Assembly: GCA_016178505.1 (NCBI GenBank)
Contig: JACOTG010000052.1
Span: 1-64,000 of the forward strand
Direction: 5' to 3'
Source: Planctomycetota bacterium
GTDB lineage: Bacteria; Planctomycetota; JACOTG01
DNA length: 64,000 bases
In this document: positions 41,379 through 52,330 of the stretch, piece by piece
Position numbering within the stretch: position 1 is the stretch's first letter
Layout of the letters: each line of letters starts with the position of its first letter
Program-made: the position numbers and the translations under genes
Notes under the pieces: generated by a model
Seen by the model: only the letters and a program-made list of their open reading frames with translations
What the model was told of the DNA's origin: nothing
The model's database searches: none

Positions 41379-42737
41379 TCAGGAGACGAGTTTCTTGGAG
41401 AGCTGGTCGACCGTCGCGCGAGTTTCCGGGTTGGTCTCGACGAGGTGTTGGATCTTGTCCTCGGCGTAGAGGACGGTCGTGTGATCCCGCCCCCCGAAGA
41501 ACCCGCCGATTTCCTCGAGTGAATAGGGCGAGTGCTTTCGCGCGAGGTACATGCAGAGTTGGCGCGGCAGCACGATCGATTTGACGCGACGCTTGGACTG
41601 CAGATCGCCCTTCTTCAAATTGAAGTAGGTCGTCACGACCGCGATGATCTGGTCGATGCTGTGGATGGTCGCGGGGACCAACAAATCTCGGAACGCTTCA
41701 CGCGCGAGCGCAAGGTCGACACGCCGTGATGCCAAGGAAGCGTGCGCGAGCAGCTTCGTAACCGCGCCTTCGAGCTCTCGAATGTTCGTGTCGATTCGCT
41801 CCGCGAGAAAGAGTGCAACGTCGTCAGGAACTTCGCTGGACGCAAGGCGCGCCTTCTTCTTGATGATCGCCACGCGCGTTTCGAGACACGGCGGGTCGAT
41901 CTGCGTGACGAAGCCGCACTTGAATCGGCTGACCAAACGCTCCTTCAGAGTCGGAATCTCTTTCGGCGGCGAATCGCTGGAGAGGACGATCTGCTTGTGC
42001 GCGTTGTAGAGAGTATTGAAAGTGTGGAAGAACTCTTCCTGCGTTCGCTCCTTGTTGGCCAGGAAGTGAATGTCGTCGATGAGAAGCATGTCGACGTGAC
42101 GATAGCGGAAGCGGAATGACTCTAGCTCACCGCGCTCGATGGCGGCGACGAACTGGTTCACGAACGTCTCGCAGGAAAGATAGAGGATGTGAAACGTTCG
42201 TTCGCGACGCAGAACTTCGTGGCACACGGCCTGGAGAAGATGGGTCTTGCCGAGTCCGACCGATCCGTGGAGGAAGAGCGGATTGTACGCCCGCGCGGGT
42301 GCCTCGACGACGGCGAGCGAGGCCGCATGTGACAGCCGGTTTCCGGGACCCACGACGAAGTTCTCGAACGTGTATTGACGGTTGAGCGTCAGCTCCGACA
42401 CCGGCCGGGATGGAGCCATCGGACTCGGCTGCTCCCCCGACGAAGGCGTTTCCGTGCGGTTCGCCGCGTCCATGGGGCGAACCGTGAAGCAGAACTCGGG
42501 AACGAATCCGAGGATTCGCCCGCACGATTCACCGAGCAACTCGACATAGTGCTCGCGAAGCCAATCGCGAAAGAAAGCGTTCGGCACTGCCAGCTCGAGA
42601 GTCGAGCCGTCGAACGCGAGAGCTTCGACCTTTCGAAACCAGGTGTCGAACTGCTGACTGCTGAGAGCACCGCGAAGCTCGTGCTGGGTCTGGGCCCAGA
42701 TTTCTTGCGCGGAGACCGAAGACGAAGGCAGAGGCAT
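41379..42737 (-). CDS. dnaA: Chromosomal replication initiator DnaA
   Basis: NPLFLHGSVGLGKTHLLQAVCHEVL...MLLIDDIHFLANKERTQEEFFHTFN...ARKHSPYSLEEIGGFFGGRDHTTVLYA. Confidence 0.97.
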   Translation of the reverse strand: MPLPSSSVSAQEIWAQTQHELRGALSSQQFDTWFRKVEALAFDGSTLELAVPNAFFRDWLREHYVELLGESCGRILGFVPEFCFTVRPMDAANRTETPSSGEQPSPMAPSRPVSELTLNRQYTFENFVVGPGNRLSHAASLAVVEAPARAYNPLFLHGSVGLGKTHLLQAVCHEVLRRERTFHILYLSCETFVNQFVAAIERGELESFRFRYRHVDMLLIDDIHFLANKERTQEEFFHTFNTLYNAHKQIVLSSDSPPKEIPTLKERLVSRFKCGFVTQIDPPCLETRVAIIKKKARLASSEVPDDVALFLAERIDTNIRELEGAVTKLLAHASLASRRVDLALAREAFRDLLVPATIHSIDQIIAVVTTYFNLKKGDLQSKRRVKSIVLPRQLCMYLARKHSPYSLEEIGGFFGGRDHTTVLYAEDKIQHLVETNPETRATVDQLSKKLVS

Positions 42738-42997
42738 TCGGTAGCTCCCGACGTGTGAATTGGACTCCGTGTCTCGTGCCGACCGAAGGTCGGACCCCTT
42801 AACCTTCTCGCAATGAGATGAGGGGCACGTATTCGAACACCCCACCCCGAGTGAACGCGCGGATCCTATCTCCGACCCTCTGTCCTTCAAGGAAAAAAGA
42901 CGGCGTCCGACGACACGAGACGCGACGCGCAAACGCGGCGCGGAGTTGCGATCGTAGAACTGCAAAAAAAATTTCCGGAAGTGCCCGCCGCGATCGA

Positions 42998-44155
42998 TCA
43001 GCTTCGGAGGCACCGCACGATGTCGATCACCCGCTGCGCCGCATTTTTCGCGGCTTGTGCGTCGATCGACGCACCGAAGCTGAAGCGTACGGATCCGCGC
43101 ACGCGATCTTCGGGCAAGCCAAGCGCGCGAAGAACGTGCGACGGCTCCACAGCTCCGGATGAACAAGCAGAGCCGGACGACGCAGCGACACCGGCGAGAT
43201 CGAGATGCACGAGCAGCGATTGCGCTTCGATACCGGTGAACGCGAGGTTCAGAGTATTCGGCAGCGTGCCGTCCGAACGAGGCGGCAGTCCGTTCACGGT
43301 GAACTCAACGCCCGCCTCCTCGATCGTCTCGAGAAACGCCGCAGTCGAGGCGCGGACGCACCGCGTCGTCTCGTCCAAGCGATCGACCGCGAGCTTCATC
43401 GCGACCGCGAGACCCACGGCCCCCGCGACGTTCTCGGTCCCCGCACGCCGGCCCCCTTCTTGCCTGCCACCCCGCAGGCTTGGCTGAAACCGGACGCCGT
43501 CTCGCACATAGAGGAGCCCGGTCCCTGGAGGTCCCCCGAACTTGTGGCCGGAGATCGACAGAGAGTGCACGTCGAGGTCGGAGACTCGCACGCTCATCTT
43601 GCCGAACGCTTGAACGGCATCGGTGTGCACGAGAACACCGTTGGACGCGACCGCACGAGCGACCGCGGCGACCGGTTCGATCGTCCCGATCTCATTGTTG
43701 GCGAGCATGAGAGTGACGAGTCGTGTGCTGGGGAGCACCGCGTCGACGACGTGGGTTACCGCGATACGCCCGAACTCGTCGACCGGGAGCACCGCTGTGC
43801 GGACGTCGGGTCCCTCGAGGGCCCGAACGGATTCGAGCGTCGCCGGGTGCTCGATCGCGCTGGTGATGACGTGGAGCGGTCGGGAGCACAGACCCAACAG
43901 GCCTTGGAGGGCCAGCGAGATGGACTCGGTGCCGCCTGAAGTAAACACGACCTCGGACTCCTTCGCTCCGAGTGCTCCCGCAGCGACCGCTCGGGCTTCG
44001 TGAAGCGCCGCGCGAGCTCGACGTCCCGGTTCATGTAAGGAGCTGGGATTCCCAGGGCCGGACTGCCAGTACTGGAGCATGCTCTCCTGCACCTCTGGGA
44101 GCATGGGCGCCGTGGCGTTGTAGTCCAAGTAATAGGAAGTCGAGGGCCGGGCCAT
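42998..44155 (-). CDS. Cysteine desulfurase (NifS/IscS-like)
   Basis: YYLDYNATAPMLPEV...FTSGGTESISLAL...SISGHKFGGPPGTGLLYV...SSGSACSSG. Confidence 0.93.
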   Translation of the reverse strand: MARPSTSYYLDYNATAPMLPEVQESMLQYWQSGPGNPSSLHEPGRRARAALHEARAVAAGALGAKESEVVFTSGGTESISLALQGLLGLCSRPLHVITSAIEHPATLESVRALEGPDVRTAVLPVDEFGRIAVTHVVDAVLPSTRLVTLMLANNEIGTIEPVAAVARAVASNGVLVHTDAVQAFGKMSVRVSDLDVHSLSISGHKFGGPPGTGLLYVRDGVRFQPSLRGGRQEGGRRAGTENVAGAVGLAVAMKLAVDRLDETTRCVRASTAAFLETIEEAGVEFTVNGLPPRSDGTLPNTLNLAFTGIEAQSLLVHLDLAGVAASSGSACSSGAVEPSHVLRALGLPEDRVRGSVRFSFGASIDAQAAKNAAQRVIDIVRCLRS

Positions 44156-44219
44156 GTTGCGGCCTGTAGCACGTCCGACGTCGCTGTGTCGAGGGGGTTG
44201 TGATACAAGCGTCGCTCGC

Positions 44220-45083
44220 ATGGGAAGCGACGAATCGAGAAGCCAACGGCGGGTCGGGCTCGACGAAATCGCCGCGTACAAACGCAAGGAAGTCGCCGCC
44301 CGGAAGCGCGACACTCCCGTTTCGGAGTTGGAACGGCGCATCGCCGCGCTCGCGCCGGCGCGGTCGCTTGCCGACGCGCTTCGTCGTCGCGAGGCCGACT
44401 CCATTCGCGCGATCGCGGAAGTGAAGCGAGCGTCTCCCAGCCGCGGCCCGATCCGCCTCGATGCGAACGCGGCAGCGACGGCGTCGGCGTACGCTCGGTC
44501 GGGCGCCGCCGCGATCTCTGTCCTCACCGAGTCGCGTTGGTTTCGAGGAAGCGACGACGATGTGAGAGCCGCCAAGGCAGCGGTGTCGCTCCCGATCTTG
44601 CGGAAAGACTTCGTCGTGGACGCGTTTCAGGTGGTCGAAGCGCGCGCGATCGGAGCAGACGCCGTGCTGCTTCTGGTTTCGCTCCATCCGACGGCGGCCG
44701 CGTTGCGGATGCTCTTGACCACCGCGCGTTCGGTCGGCATCGAGGCGCTCGTCGAAGCCCACGACGAGCGAGAACTAGATGTCGCGCGCGAAGCCGGCGC
44801 GACCCTGATCGGGATCAACAACCGGAACCTCGCCACGTTCGCCGTCGATCGTGATCTTGCACTTCGACTCATCGGCACTCTTCCGCGCAGCGTCGTACGG
44901 GTCGCCGAGAGCGGCATCTCGACCCGCGAAGCCGTGGTTGCGCTCGAGGCCGCAGGGGCCGACGCGATTCTCGTGGGTGAAGCGTTGATGTCGAGCGCAG
45001 ATCCCGGCCGCGCGCTGCGTCGACTACTCGGTGATCCCGGAGCCGATCAAGCCCGTTCGAACACGGCCACCGAAGAGTCTTGA
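44220..45083 (+). CDS. trpC: Indole-3-glycerol-phosphate synthase
   Basis: IAEVKRASPSRGPIR...VLTESRWFRGSDDD...LPILRKDFVVDAFQVVEARAIGADAVLL...GINNRNLATF. Confidence 0.95.
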   Translation: MGSDESRSQRRVGLDEIAAYKRKEVAARKRDTPVSELERRIAALAPARSLADALRRREADSIRAIAEVKRASPSRGPIRLDANAAATASAYARSGAAAISVLTESRWFRGSDDDVRAAKAAVSLPILRKDFVVDAFQVVEARAIGADAVLLLVSLHPTAAALRMLLTTARSVGIEALVEAHDERELDVAREAGATLIGINNRNLATFAVDRDLALRLIGTLPRSVVRVAESGISTREAVVALEAAGADAILVGEALMSSADPGRALRRLLGDPGADQARSNTATEES

Positions 45084-45115
45084 TCGCGAGCGTCGCGCAA
45101 TGGAGCGCGTGCGAG

Positions 45116-46240
45116 TCAGCGTCGAGCGAGGATTTCGCGGTAGTAGTCTTCGTAGCGCGTGACGATTTGTTGCCGGTCGAAGAGGCGGACTGCGCGCTCT
45201 CGTCCCGCATCGCCGAGACGCCGATGATGTGCCGGGTTCTCGAGGACCTCGATCCCGCGGCGTCCCATCGCCTCGAAATCTCCGAGCTCGCAGAGAAAGC
45301 CGGTCACTCCGTCTTCCACGACTTCGACGAGACCCCCAGCACGCGCACCAATGACCGGCACGGCGCAGCTCATCGCTTCGAGTGCGGCGAGGCCGAAGCT
45401 CTCGCGTTCGCTCGGAAGGAGAAAGAGGTCCGAGACGGCGAGAATCTCCTCCGTCGCATCGCGCTTGCCGAGCGACGAGACGAAATCCGCGATCCCCAAC
45501 TGCTCTGCTAGTTCGAGCGCGCGGCCCAGCTCCGGTCCCTCCCCCACGAGAACGAGTCGGCTCGGAACTTTCGCGTGGATCGCGGCGAACGTCTGCACGA
45601 CATCGGGGATGCGCTTCACCGGGCGGAAGTTCGACACGTGGGTCACGATCTTCTCGCCAGGGCGCGCCAAGCACTCGCGCTTGAGATGGGTGCGGCCCGG
45701 GGCGAATCGTTCCGCGTCGATGAAGTTGGGCAGAACGCGAATGTCGCAGGTCACGCCGAAGATCTGACGCGTCGCGCCTTCGAGGTAGTTCGAAACCGCG
45801 GTGACGCCGTCGGAGCGCTCGATCGCGAACTTCGTCACCTGGAAGTACGAGGCGTCGTTTCCGACGATCGTGATGTCGGTTCCGTGTAGCGTGACGATCG
45901 TCTTCATGCTTCGCCCCGCGAGCATCTCTCTCGCGAGGTACGCACTGACCGCGTGCGGTATCGCGTAGTGCGCGTGCACGATGTCGAGACCGTGTCGCTC
46001 CATCACCTCGAGCAGCTTGCTGGCGAGCGCGAGGTCGTACGGCGGATAGCGGAACAACGGGTACGTCGTGACCTCGACTTCGTGGAAGAAGACGTTCTCC
46101 TGTAAGGGCTCGAGGCGAAAGGGCCGCGAGTAGCTGAGAACGTGGACCTCGTGCCCGCGCTGCGCGAGCGCGAGACCCAGCTCGGTCGCGACGACGCCGC
46201 TACCACCGAACGTCGGATAACACGCGATTCCGATCTTCAT
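45116..46240 (-). CDS. bshA: N-acetylglucosaminyl-L-malate synthase (bacillithiol glycosyltransferase)
   Basis: MKIGIACYPTFGGSGVVATELGLALAQRGHEVHVLSYSRPFRL...HAHYAIPHAVSAYLAREM; followed by the bshB1/bshC context. Confidence 0.93.
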   Translation of the reverse strand: MKIGIACYPTFGGSGVVATELGLALAQRGHEVHVLSYSRPFRLEPLQENVFFHEVEVTTYPLFRYPPYDLALASKLLEVMERHGLDIVHAHYAIPHAVSAYLAREMLAGRSMKTIVTLHGTDITIVGNDASYFQVTKFAIERSDGVTAVSNYLEGATRQIFGVTCDIRVLPNFIDAERFAPGRTHLKRECLARPGEKIVTHVSNFRPVKRIPDVVQTFAAIHAKVPSRLVLVGEGPELGRALELAEQLGIADFVSSLGKRDATEEILAVSDLFLLPSERESFGLAALEAMSCAVPVIGARAGGLVEVVEDGVTGFLCELGDFEAMGRRGIEVLENPAHHRRLGDAGRERAVRLFDRQQIVTRYEDYYREILARR

Positions 46241-46998
46241 GATTTCGACTTTCCCGTCGGTGGCACGGCGTCGGGCCAGGCCGCGACGGGATCCGCGACG
46301 CGCACGGGTCCTTCGACCCAATAGGGCTCGCCGTATCGAACGCCAATGGCCGTCCCATAATAGCGGTCGCGGGCTTCGAGCTCGTCGAGGAACTCCTTGC
46401 GGGCAAGGTTCGTCGGGCTCTCGTCGCTCTCTCCCTTGAAGAACTGCGAACCATAGCAACGAATCGCAGCCATTTTCTCGCCGAACATGTCGGTGATGTC
46501 GACCACGAACGAAGGCACGAATCGCCAGTGCTGCATGAAATGGATGACTTGGTTCGCGCGGTGCGGCGGGAGGCGATCGATCGCATCCGGCGGAAACTTC
46601 GCCACGCCGGCGAGGAAGTGGCTCTCGACGACGAGTGATCCGGCGCGTGCATGGTCGGGATGAAGATCGCGAGTCGGTGGCGCGACGAGGAGCTGCGGCC
46701 GCCACTTGCGAATTGCCGCAACGACCCCGCTTCGAGCGGACCCGCCATCGGGGACGCTGCCGTCCGGCAGCTCGAGGTTTTCCCGGGCAACGATCCCGAG
46801 GATGCGAGACGCTGCGTCCGTCTCTGCGCGACGCGACTCGACGGTTCCGCGCGTGGACAACTCGCCTCGCGTGCAGTCGACGACGACGACGCGTCTTCCT
46901 CGGCGAACGAGCGAACGGATCAGGCCGCCGCAGCCCATCTCGATGTCGTCCGGGTGTGCGCCAAAGACGAGCGCGTCGGCGGGATCGGGCAAGCTCAT
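46237..46998 (-). CDS. bshB1: Bacillithiol biosynthesis deacetylase BshB1
   Basis: VFGAHPDDIEMGCGGLIRSL...PPTRDLHPDHARAGSLV; overlaps bshA and bshC. Confidence 0.92.
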   Translation of the reverse strand: MSLPDPADALVFGAHPDDIEMGCGGLIRSLVRRGRRVVVVDCTRGELSTRGTVESRRAETDAASRILGIVARENLELPDGSVPDGGSARSGVVAAIRKWRPQLLVAPPTRDLHPDHARAGSLVVESHFLAGVAKFPPDAIDRLPPHRANQVIHFMQHWRFVPSFVVDITDMFGEKMAAIRCYGSQFFKGESDESPTNLARKEFLDELEARDRYYGTAIGVRYGEPYWVEGPVRVADPVAAWPDAVPPTGKSKS

Positions 46999-48611
46999 GT
47001 CGAAGTCTCCATTCGCGGGTCCGATTGCGGCTGGGCCACGTGTACGAAAGCATGCGCGGCGGGAAACGCCGGAAGATCAGGCGAGCCCAAGATTTCTTCG
47101 ATCCACGATGTGCGATACCGGACGACGAACGGAAGCGGGCCGAAGACGCGCTCTTGCGGGAGATCCCGCGGTAACACGCTCGAATAGAGTCGCCGCCACT
47201 GTGCTCGACCGCGGCCGCTTCCCTCTCGGAACGCGTCCTCCGCGCGACGCTCGATCAGTCGCAATCGCTCCTGGAGTGCGCCGAGCGCATTTTCGAATCC
47301 GGCTGCGGCGGAGTCGGAGACGCTTCGCAGCGTTTCTTTGATGCGAGCCATCTCGCGTTCGAGGGTCGATCGAACAGAGTCGAACGAAGCACGGACGTCC
47401 GGAGGCATGCCGCCGCTCTCCGGCATTTCGGCACCGATCTTCAGCAGCTCCTCGTAGCCGATTCCGAACGCGCGTCGCGCGGCGTCGACGCGATCTTCGA
47501 GTAGGGTTGCCGTGAGCCGCGGGGCAACGTACGGAATCGGAACGTGCAGCGCGTCGAACAGTCCACCCAGTTGCGCGACGTATGCAGCCTCGCTCGGACC
47601 GACGACGATCGCCGCGCACGGCAGTAGCGCACTCTGCGCGACGGGACGGAGCGCGACGTCCGGGCTGAAGAGTTCGGGCGATCGATGGATGTCGGCAGCG
47701 AGTCGTGCGCCGGACGTTGGTGCCACGCGCTTGCGCCGTCCGGCCTCGTCCAGGCGAAACAGGAACGGCGGCGACACGTCGCCGAGGCCCTGAGCGTGAC
47801 CGAGGCGGCGCAGTGCTGCACCGCGCTCGCGGATCGACTCAGCGACTCCGGGATCGAGAAGCGCCGCTCTGCCGAGGAGCTCGGCCGACTCGCGACGCAA
47901 CCAACGGGGCTCGAGCATCACCAGCCGATGGCCGGAGAACAGTCGGAGCATCGATCGACAACACCATTCGCCGAGACTTTCGTTGTCGTGCGGCTCGAGG
48001 AAGCCGAACGCCTCGTCGCGACGCGGCGTCGCGGGAAACGCGTCCCGCGCCTCGGCGACGAGCGCGCGGAGTGCGTCGTCGGTTCGACGCGCATGCAACG
48101 GCTCCCCCGTCGACTCCCAAGCGGCGCGCAGGCGCCGCACTTCGAACTCACGAGTGAGAACGTGCAGCTGGTTTGCCTCGTCGAGATCATGATCATCGGT
48201 GTGACACCAGAAGACCGGAACCGCGCGGAACTCCCCGCGCCGCTCGATCTCGGCCGCGACCCGAATTGCGGTGATGACTTTGTACACGGACAGAAGAGGA
48301 CCGACGAAGAGTCCCGGCTGCTGACCGGCGACGACCGCGACCGTGCGCGGGTCGGCGAGTGATCGCGCAGCATCTATGCATTCGGAGCTTGCACCCAGCG
48401 CAGCGTTTTCGGACGCGAGCCTCTCCGCGACGGCGGCCCGAGGGACTTCCGTGCGGGCGACGGCGCGGGCTGTGCGATGCAACGCCTCGGCGGCAGTGGC
48501 GCCGGCGAGCGTCGGAAAGAACGGAGCGAGCGACGGCTCCCGTCGCGCCAGGTCGCCGAGAAGGGTCGGATAGCGTGAGAGCCGTTCCAAGGCCACCCAG
48601 TCGACGTTCAA
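46995..48611 (-). CDS. bshC: Bacillithiol biosynthesis cysteine-adding enzyme BshC
   Basis: RTVAVVAGQQPGLFVGPLLSVYKVITAIRVA...VPVFWCHTDDHDLDEANQ; operon context. Confidence 0.92.
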   Translation of the reverse strand: MNVDWVALERLSRYPTLLGDLARREPSLAPFFPTLAGATAAEALHRTARAVARTEVPRAAVAERLASENAALGASSECIDAARSLADPRTVAVVAGQQPGLFVGPLLSVYKVITAIRVAAEIERRGEFRAVPVFWCHTDDHDLDEANQLHVLTREFEVRRLRAAWESTGEPLHARRTDDALRALVAEARDAFPATPRRDEAFGFLEPHDNESLGEWCCRSMLRLFSGHRLVMLEPRWLRRESAELLGRAALLDPGVAESIRERGAALRRLGHAQGLGDVSPPFLFRLDEAGRRKRVAPTSGARLAADIHRSPELFSPDVALRPVAQSALLPCAAIVVGPSEAAYVAQLGGLFDALHVPIPYVAPRLTATLLEDRVDAARRAFGIGYEELLKIGAEMPESGGMPPDVRASFDSVRSTLEREMARIKETLRSVSDSAAAGFENALGALQERLRLIERRAEDAFREGSGRGRAQWRRLYSSVLPRDLPQERVFGPLPFVVRYRTSWIEEILGSPDLPAFPAAHAFVHVAQPQSDPRMETST

Positions 48612-48669
48612 CGAGGGCGTCTCCGATGAGCGATCATGACGTAGTTTCGCACTCGCGGTGGTGCGATGG

Positions 48670-49590
48670 TCAGCGACCTAGGCGGCAAGCCGCTTCGATC
48701 TCGTCTCGAGTGCGATGCGCCGCGTCGGCGATGGCATCGATCGAACCGTCGCCGGGCGGATAGAGGATGGCCCGCGACGACGAGAGCAGTGCGCCCATGC
48801 CTTGTGTGTCGAACGCACCGCACGCGTCGCGAATGCTCGCGCCTTGCGCTCCGATTCCGGGCACGAGAAGCGGTGTCCAGGGCATCTCCGAGCGAATGCG
48901 TCTCAGCTCGTCGGGGTACGTCGCGCCGGCCACCGCGCCCACGGAACTCCACCCGGAATGTCCGCGGATTCCCTCACCCCACCGAGCGACGAGATCGGCG
49001 ATCTTCAAGAACAGCGGCTCGCCGTCGCAGTCGAGGTCCTGCAGATCCCTCGCCGAGGGATTCGACGTGCGAACGAGGACGAAAACGCCTTTGCCGCGTT
49101 GACGGCATCGCGCGAGGAACGGCTCCACCCCGTCGAGTCCGAGCAACGGGTTCACGGTTACGGCGTCGGCGTCGATTCCGGGCGAAGGGTCGAGATGCGC
49201 GGCCGCGTATGCTTCCGCGGTCGAGCCGATGTCGCCGCGCTTCACGTCGGCGATCACGAGCAGGCCGCGGTCTCGAGCATCGCGGGCATTTCTCTCGAAC
49301 GCGCGAAGGCCCGGTGAGAGCCAGCGTTCGTAGAACGCGATCTGCAGCTTCACGGCAACGGCGAAGGGCGCGACGGCCTCGATCACCGTGCGCCCGAATC
49401 GCTCGATGGCGGTCGCCGCACCCTCGGCCGGATCGCTGGCATCCTCGAGAGCGGCACGACGAATCGAATCGGGAATGCGTGCGAGGTCGGGATCGAGTCC
49501 GACGCAGAGGCGTGATCCTTTTTCGCGCGTGAGCCGATGGAGCCGATCCCCGAAGGTCTCGCCGGTACGGGAAGTCAAAGGAGCATTCAC
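48670..49590 (-). CDS. pyrF: Orotidine 5'-phosphate decarboxylase
   Basis: [13 protein letters not shown]...[13 protein letters not shown]...[24 protein letters not shown] start. Confidence 0.93.
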   Translation of the reverse strand: MNAPLTSRTGETFGDRLHRLTREKGSRLCVGLDPDLARIPDSIRRAALEDASDPAEGAATAIERFGRTVIEAVAPFAVAVKLQIAFYERWLSPGLRAFERNARDARDRGLLVIADVKRGDIGSTAEAYAAAHLDPSPGIDADAVTVNPLLGLDGVEPFLARCRQRGKGVFVLVRTSNPSARDLQDLDCDGEPLFLKIADLVARWGEGIRGHSGWSSVGAVAGATYPDELRRIRSEMPWTPLLVPGIGAQGASIRDACGAFDTQGMGALLSSSRAILYPPGDGSIDAIADAAHRTRDEIEAACRLGR

Positions 49591-50207
49591 GTGCGGCGTC
49601 TCCGCGCGGTCATCACCGGCGCCCGGCGACGGCGGGACGCGAACTCGGAAGAAAGGAAGTTCTGCAGGAGTTCCGTGCCGGCTTCCGTGAGGAATGACTC
49701 GGGATGAAACTGCACGCCTTCGATCGGCAGTTCGCGATGTCGGACGCCCATCAGTTCCCCCTTCTCGGAGTGCGCCGTCGCAACGAGGCATGTCGGAAGC
49801 GACGCCTCGCGAACGATCAGCGAGTGATACCGCGTCGCCGTGAACGGATTCGGAAGGCCGCGGTAGACCCCCTTGCCGTCGTGTGTGATCAACGACGTTT
49901 TTCCGTGCATGAGGCGCATCGCGCGCACGACCTCGCCACCGAACACGGCGCCGATGCACTGATGTCCCAGGCAAACTCCGAGAGTCGGAATGCGCGAACT
50001 CAAGTGCACGAGGACACCGTTGCTCATGCCGGCCTCGCGCGGCGTGCATGGCCCCGGGGAGATGACGATGCGTTCGGGGCTCAACCGCTCGATCGCCGCA
50101 ATCGTGACGCAATCGTTTCGAAAAACCTCGACGGACTCTCCCAACTCGCCGAATCGCTGGACGAGGTTGTAGGTAAACGAATCGTAGTTGTCGATCAAGA
50201 CGATCAT
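49587..50207 (-). CDS. trpG: Anthranilate/aminodeoxychorismate synthase glutamine amidotransferase
   Basis: [24 protein letters not shown]...[12 protein letters not shown]...[15 protein letters not shown]...[14 protein letters not shown]. Confidence 0.94.
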   Translation of the reverse strand: MIVLIDNYDSFTYNLVQRFGELGESVEVFRNDCVTIAAIERLSPERIVISPGPCTPREAGMSNGVLVHLSSRIPTLGVCLGHQCIGAVFGGEVVRAMRLMHGKTSLITHDGKGVYRGLPNPFTATRYHSLIVREASLPTCLVATAHSEKGELMGVRHRELPIEGVQFHPESFLTEAGTELLQNFLSSEFASRRRRAPVMTARRRRT

Positions 50208-50277
50208 GCAGCCGTCATCCTGCCGCGAGAAGTCTAGAGGCGTGGGAGATCGGTGACAAGCCGCGTTTGCGGCGACG

Positions 50278-51420
50278 TCAGCGGATGAATGCCTCGATGA
50301 CCGAGTTCGCGACGCGACGTCCGGCGTCGGTGAGAGCAATGCGATCGCCGTCGGCGGAAAGAAGTCCGGCGTTCATGAAGCCGACGATTTCCTCTGCAAA
50401 GCGCTCGGCGATATCGATGCCGAACCGTGCGCGGAGGTCGGTTCGCGATACGCCACGCTCGAGGCGAAGCCCGAGCATGAGTGACTCCCCAAGGCAGGCA
50501 TCGGCCTGAAGCGCCTCCTCGAAGACGACCGCGTGGCCGCTTTCCCGAACCGCGGCCACGTACTTGCGCCACTCGGCGACGTTTCTCCGGCGTACGCCGT
50601 TCTCATAGGAGACGGCGGACGGCCCGACGCCGACGTACTCGGCGTTGTTCCAGTAGACGAGATTGTGGCGACACTCGCGGCCCGGCCGCGCGAAGTTCGA
50701 GATCTCGTAGGGCGCGTAACCGGCCGCGCTGAGTGTCGCGCGCGTCGAGTCGAACATTTCGCACCACGTCGATTCGTCCAGCTCGCAAAGCACGCCGTCG
50801 CGATGGAGGCGCCCAAACTCCGTGCCGGGTTCGATGGTGAGACCGTATGCCGAAACGTGATCGGGCGCGAGCGCAATCGCCTCGCGCAAATCCGCGGCCC
50901 ACTCGTTGGGCGTCTCTCCCGGCACGCCGAACATGAGATCGAGGTTGACGTCGTTGCAGCCTTCCTCGCGCAGCGAGTCGACGGCACGCCGCGCGTCATC
51001 TGCGTCGTGTGCGCGCCCGAGAAACGCGAGCTTCGCCGAACGAAACGATTGCACGCCGACGCTGAATCGCGTCGCACCAGCGCCACGCCACAGACGCACC
51101 TTTTCAACGTTCACGCTCTCGGGATTCGACTCGACGGTGAATTCGCGAATCACGGTGAAGTCGATGTGGTCGTGGAGGGCGGAAAGAAAGCGCTCCGTCT
51201 GCGGAATGGAAAGGAACGAAGGCGTGCCTCCGCCGACGAAGATCGTCTCTGGTCGTAGGCCGTGCGCGCGTGATGCCAGTTCCCGCTCGAACGCACCGAG
51301 GAACTCGTCGATGGGCTCGCCGCGTTCGACCACGGAGTAGAAGTCGCAGTACGGGCATTTCACGACGCAGAACGGGAGATGAACGTAGAACGCCCGGGGG
51401 CGTGGGCCGACGCCGGTCAA
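50278..51420 (-). CDS. hemW: HemW-like radical SAM protein
   Basis: [20 protein letters not shown] (CxxxCxxC), [23 protein letters not shown]. Confidence 0.9.
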   Translation of the reverse strand: MTGVGPRPRAFYVHLPFCVVKCPYCDFYSVVERGEPIDEFLGAFERELASRAHGLRPETIFVGGGTPSFLSIPQTERFLSALHDHIDFTVIREFTVESNPESVNVEKVRLWRGAGATRFSVGVQSFRSAKLAFLGRAHDADDARRAVDSLREEGCNDVNLDLMFGVPGETPNEWAADLREAIALAPDHVSAYGLTIEPGTEFGRLHRDGVLCELDESTWCEMFDSTRATLSAAGYAPYEISNFARPGRECRHNLVYWNNAEYVGVGPSAVSYENGVRRRNVAEWRKYVAAVRESGHAVVFEEALQADACLGESLMLGLRLERGVSRTDLRARFGIDIAERFAEEIVGFMNAGLLSADGDRIALTDAGRRVANSVIEAFIR

Positions 51421-52235
51421 TCCTCGTCGTCGCGGCTCAGGATCGCGTGGAGTTTCCGTAGTGCTTCGTTCTCGATTTGTCGCACGCGCTCGCGCGTGAG
51501 GTGGACGTGCACGCCGATTTCTTTCAACGTCATCGGATCGTGCTCGCCGATGCCGTAGCGCATCTTCAGGATCGTCGCCTCTCGTTCGTCGATGGCGCCG
51601 AGAAGTTTCTCGAGCTGCTCGATCTCGAAGGCGTCGAAAACCGTTTCGTCCGGTCGCTTCACGGCGGGCGCTTCGATCGCTTCATTCGAAGCGAAGACAG
51701 AGTCGAGGCTGACGACTTGTGATGCTCCGTTCGACGCGCGAATCGCACGCTTGATGATGCGGACGCTTTCGCGCGGAATGTCCATTTCGGCGGCAACTTC
51801 TTGGACAGTGGGTTGGCGGGCGAGTCGGTACTGCAATTCCATCGCGACGTTCTTCCATCGCGCGATGAGCTCGACCATGTACGACGGAATCCGAACCGTT
51901 TTCACGGTGTTGATGAGCGCGCGACGAATCGATTGCTTGATCCACCACGTCGCGTACGTCGAGAACCGGCACTCAGCGTCGGGGTCGAATCGCTCGACGG
52001 CTTTCAACAATCCCAGATTGCCCTCTTCGATGAGATCGAGAAACGAGAGTCCGCGATTGACGTAGTTGCGGGCGATGGCAACGACGAGGCGCAGGTTTGC
52101 ACGAATCATGCGCTCGCGCGCGGCCAAATCGCCTTTGCGAATCGCGCGGGCCAATTCCTTCTCCTGGTCCGCCGTGAGGAGGGCGACTTTGTTGATGTCG
52201 TTCAGATAAGTCTCGAGAGCCGATTCGCGAGCGAT
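51417..52235 (-). CDS. Sigma-70 family RNA polymerase sigma factor (regions 1.2-4), probable ATC start
   Basis: ALETYLNDINKVALLTADQEKELARAIRKGD...STYATWWIKQSIRRAL...LTRERVRQIENEALRKL; AAGGAGG 8 nt before ATC at 52235..52233. Confidence 0.9.
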   Translation of the reverse strand: MARESALETYLNDINKVALLTADQEKELARAIRKGDLAARERMIRANLRLVVAIARNYVNRGLSFLDLIEEGNLGLLKAVERFDPDAECRFSTYATWWIKQSIRRALINTVKTVRIPSYMVELIARWKNVAMELQYRLARQPTVQEVAAEMDIPRESVRIIKRAIRASNGASQVVSLDSVFASNEAIEAPAVKRPDETVFDAFEIEQLEKLLGAIDEREATILKMRYGIGEHDPMTLKEIGVHVHLTRERVRQIENEALRKLHAILSRDDED

Positions 52236-52300
52236 GGTCGAGTCCTCCTTGCGCTTGCACTCGTCACGTCTGGGCTCAGATCGTGCAGAAGCGATCGGCG

Positions 52301-52330
52301 AGTATAGGGCCGTTCGCCACACGGTGTCAA
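52301..52330 (-). promoter_or_regulatory. Near-consensus sigma-70 promoter for the sigma factor gene
   Basis: Minus strand TTGACA (52330..52325) - 18 nt - TATACT (52306..52301). Confidence 0.7.
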
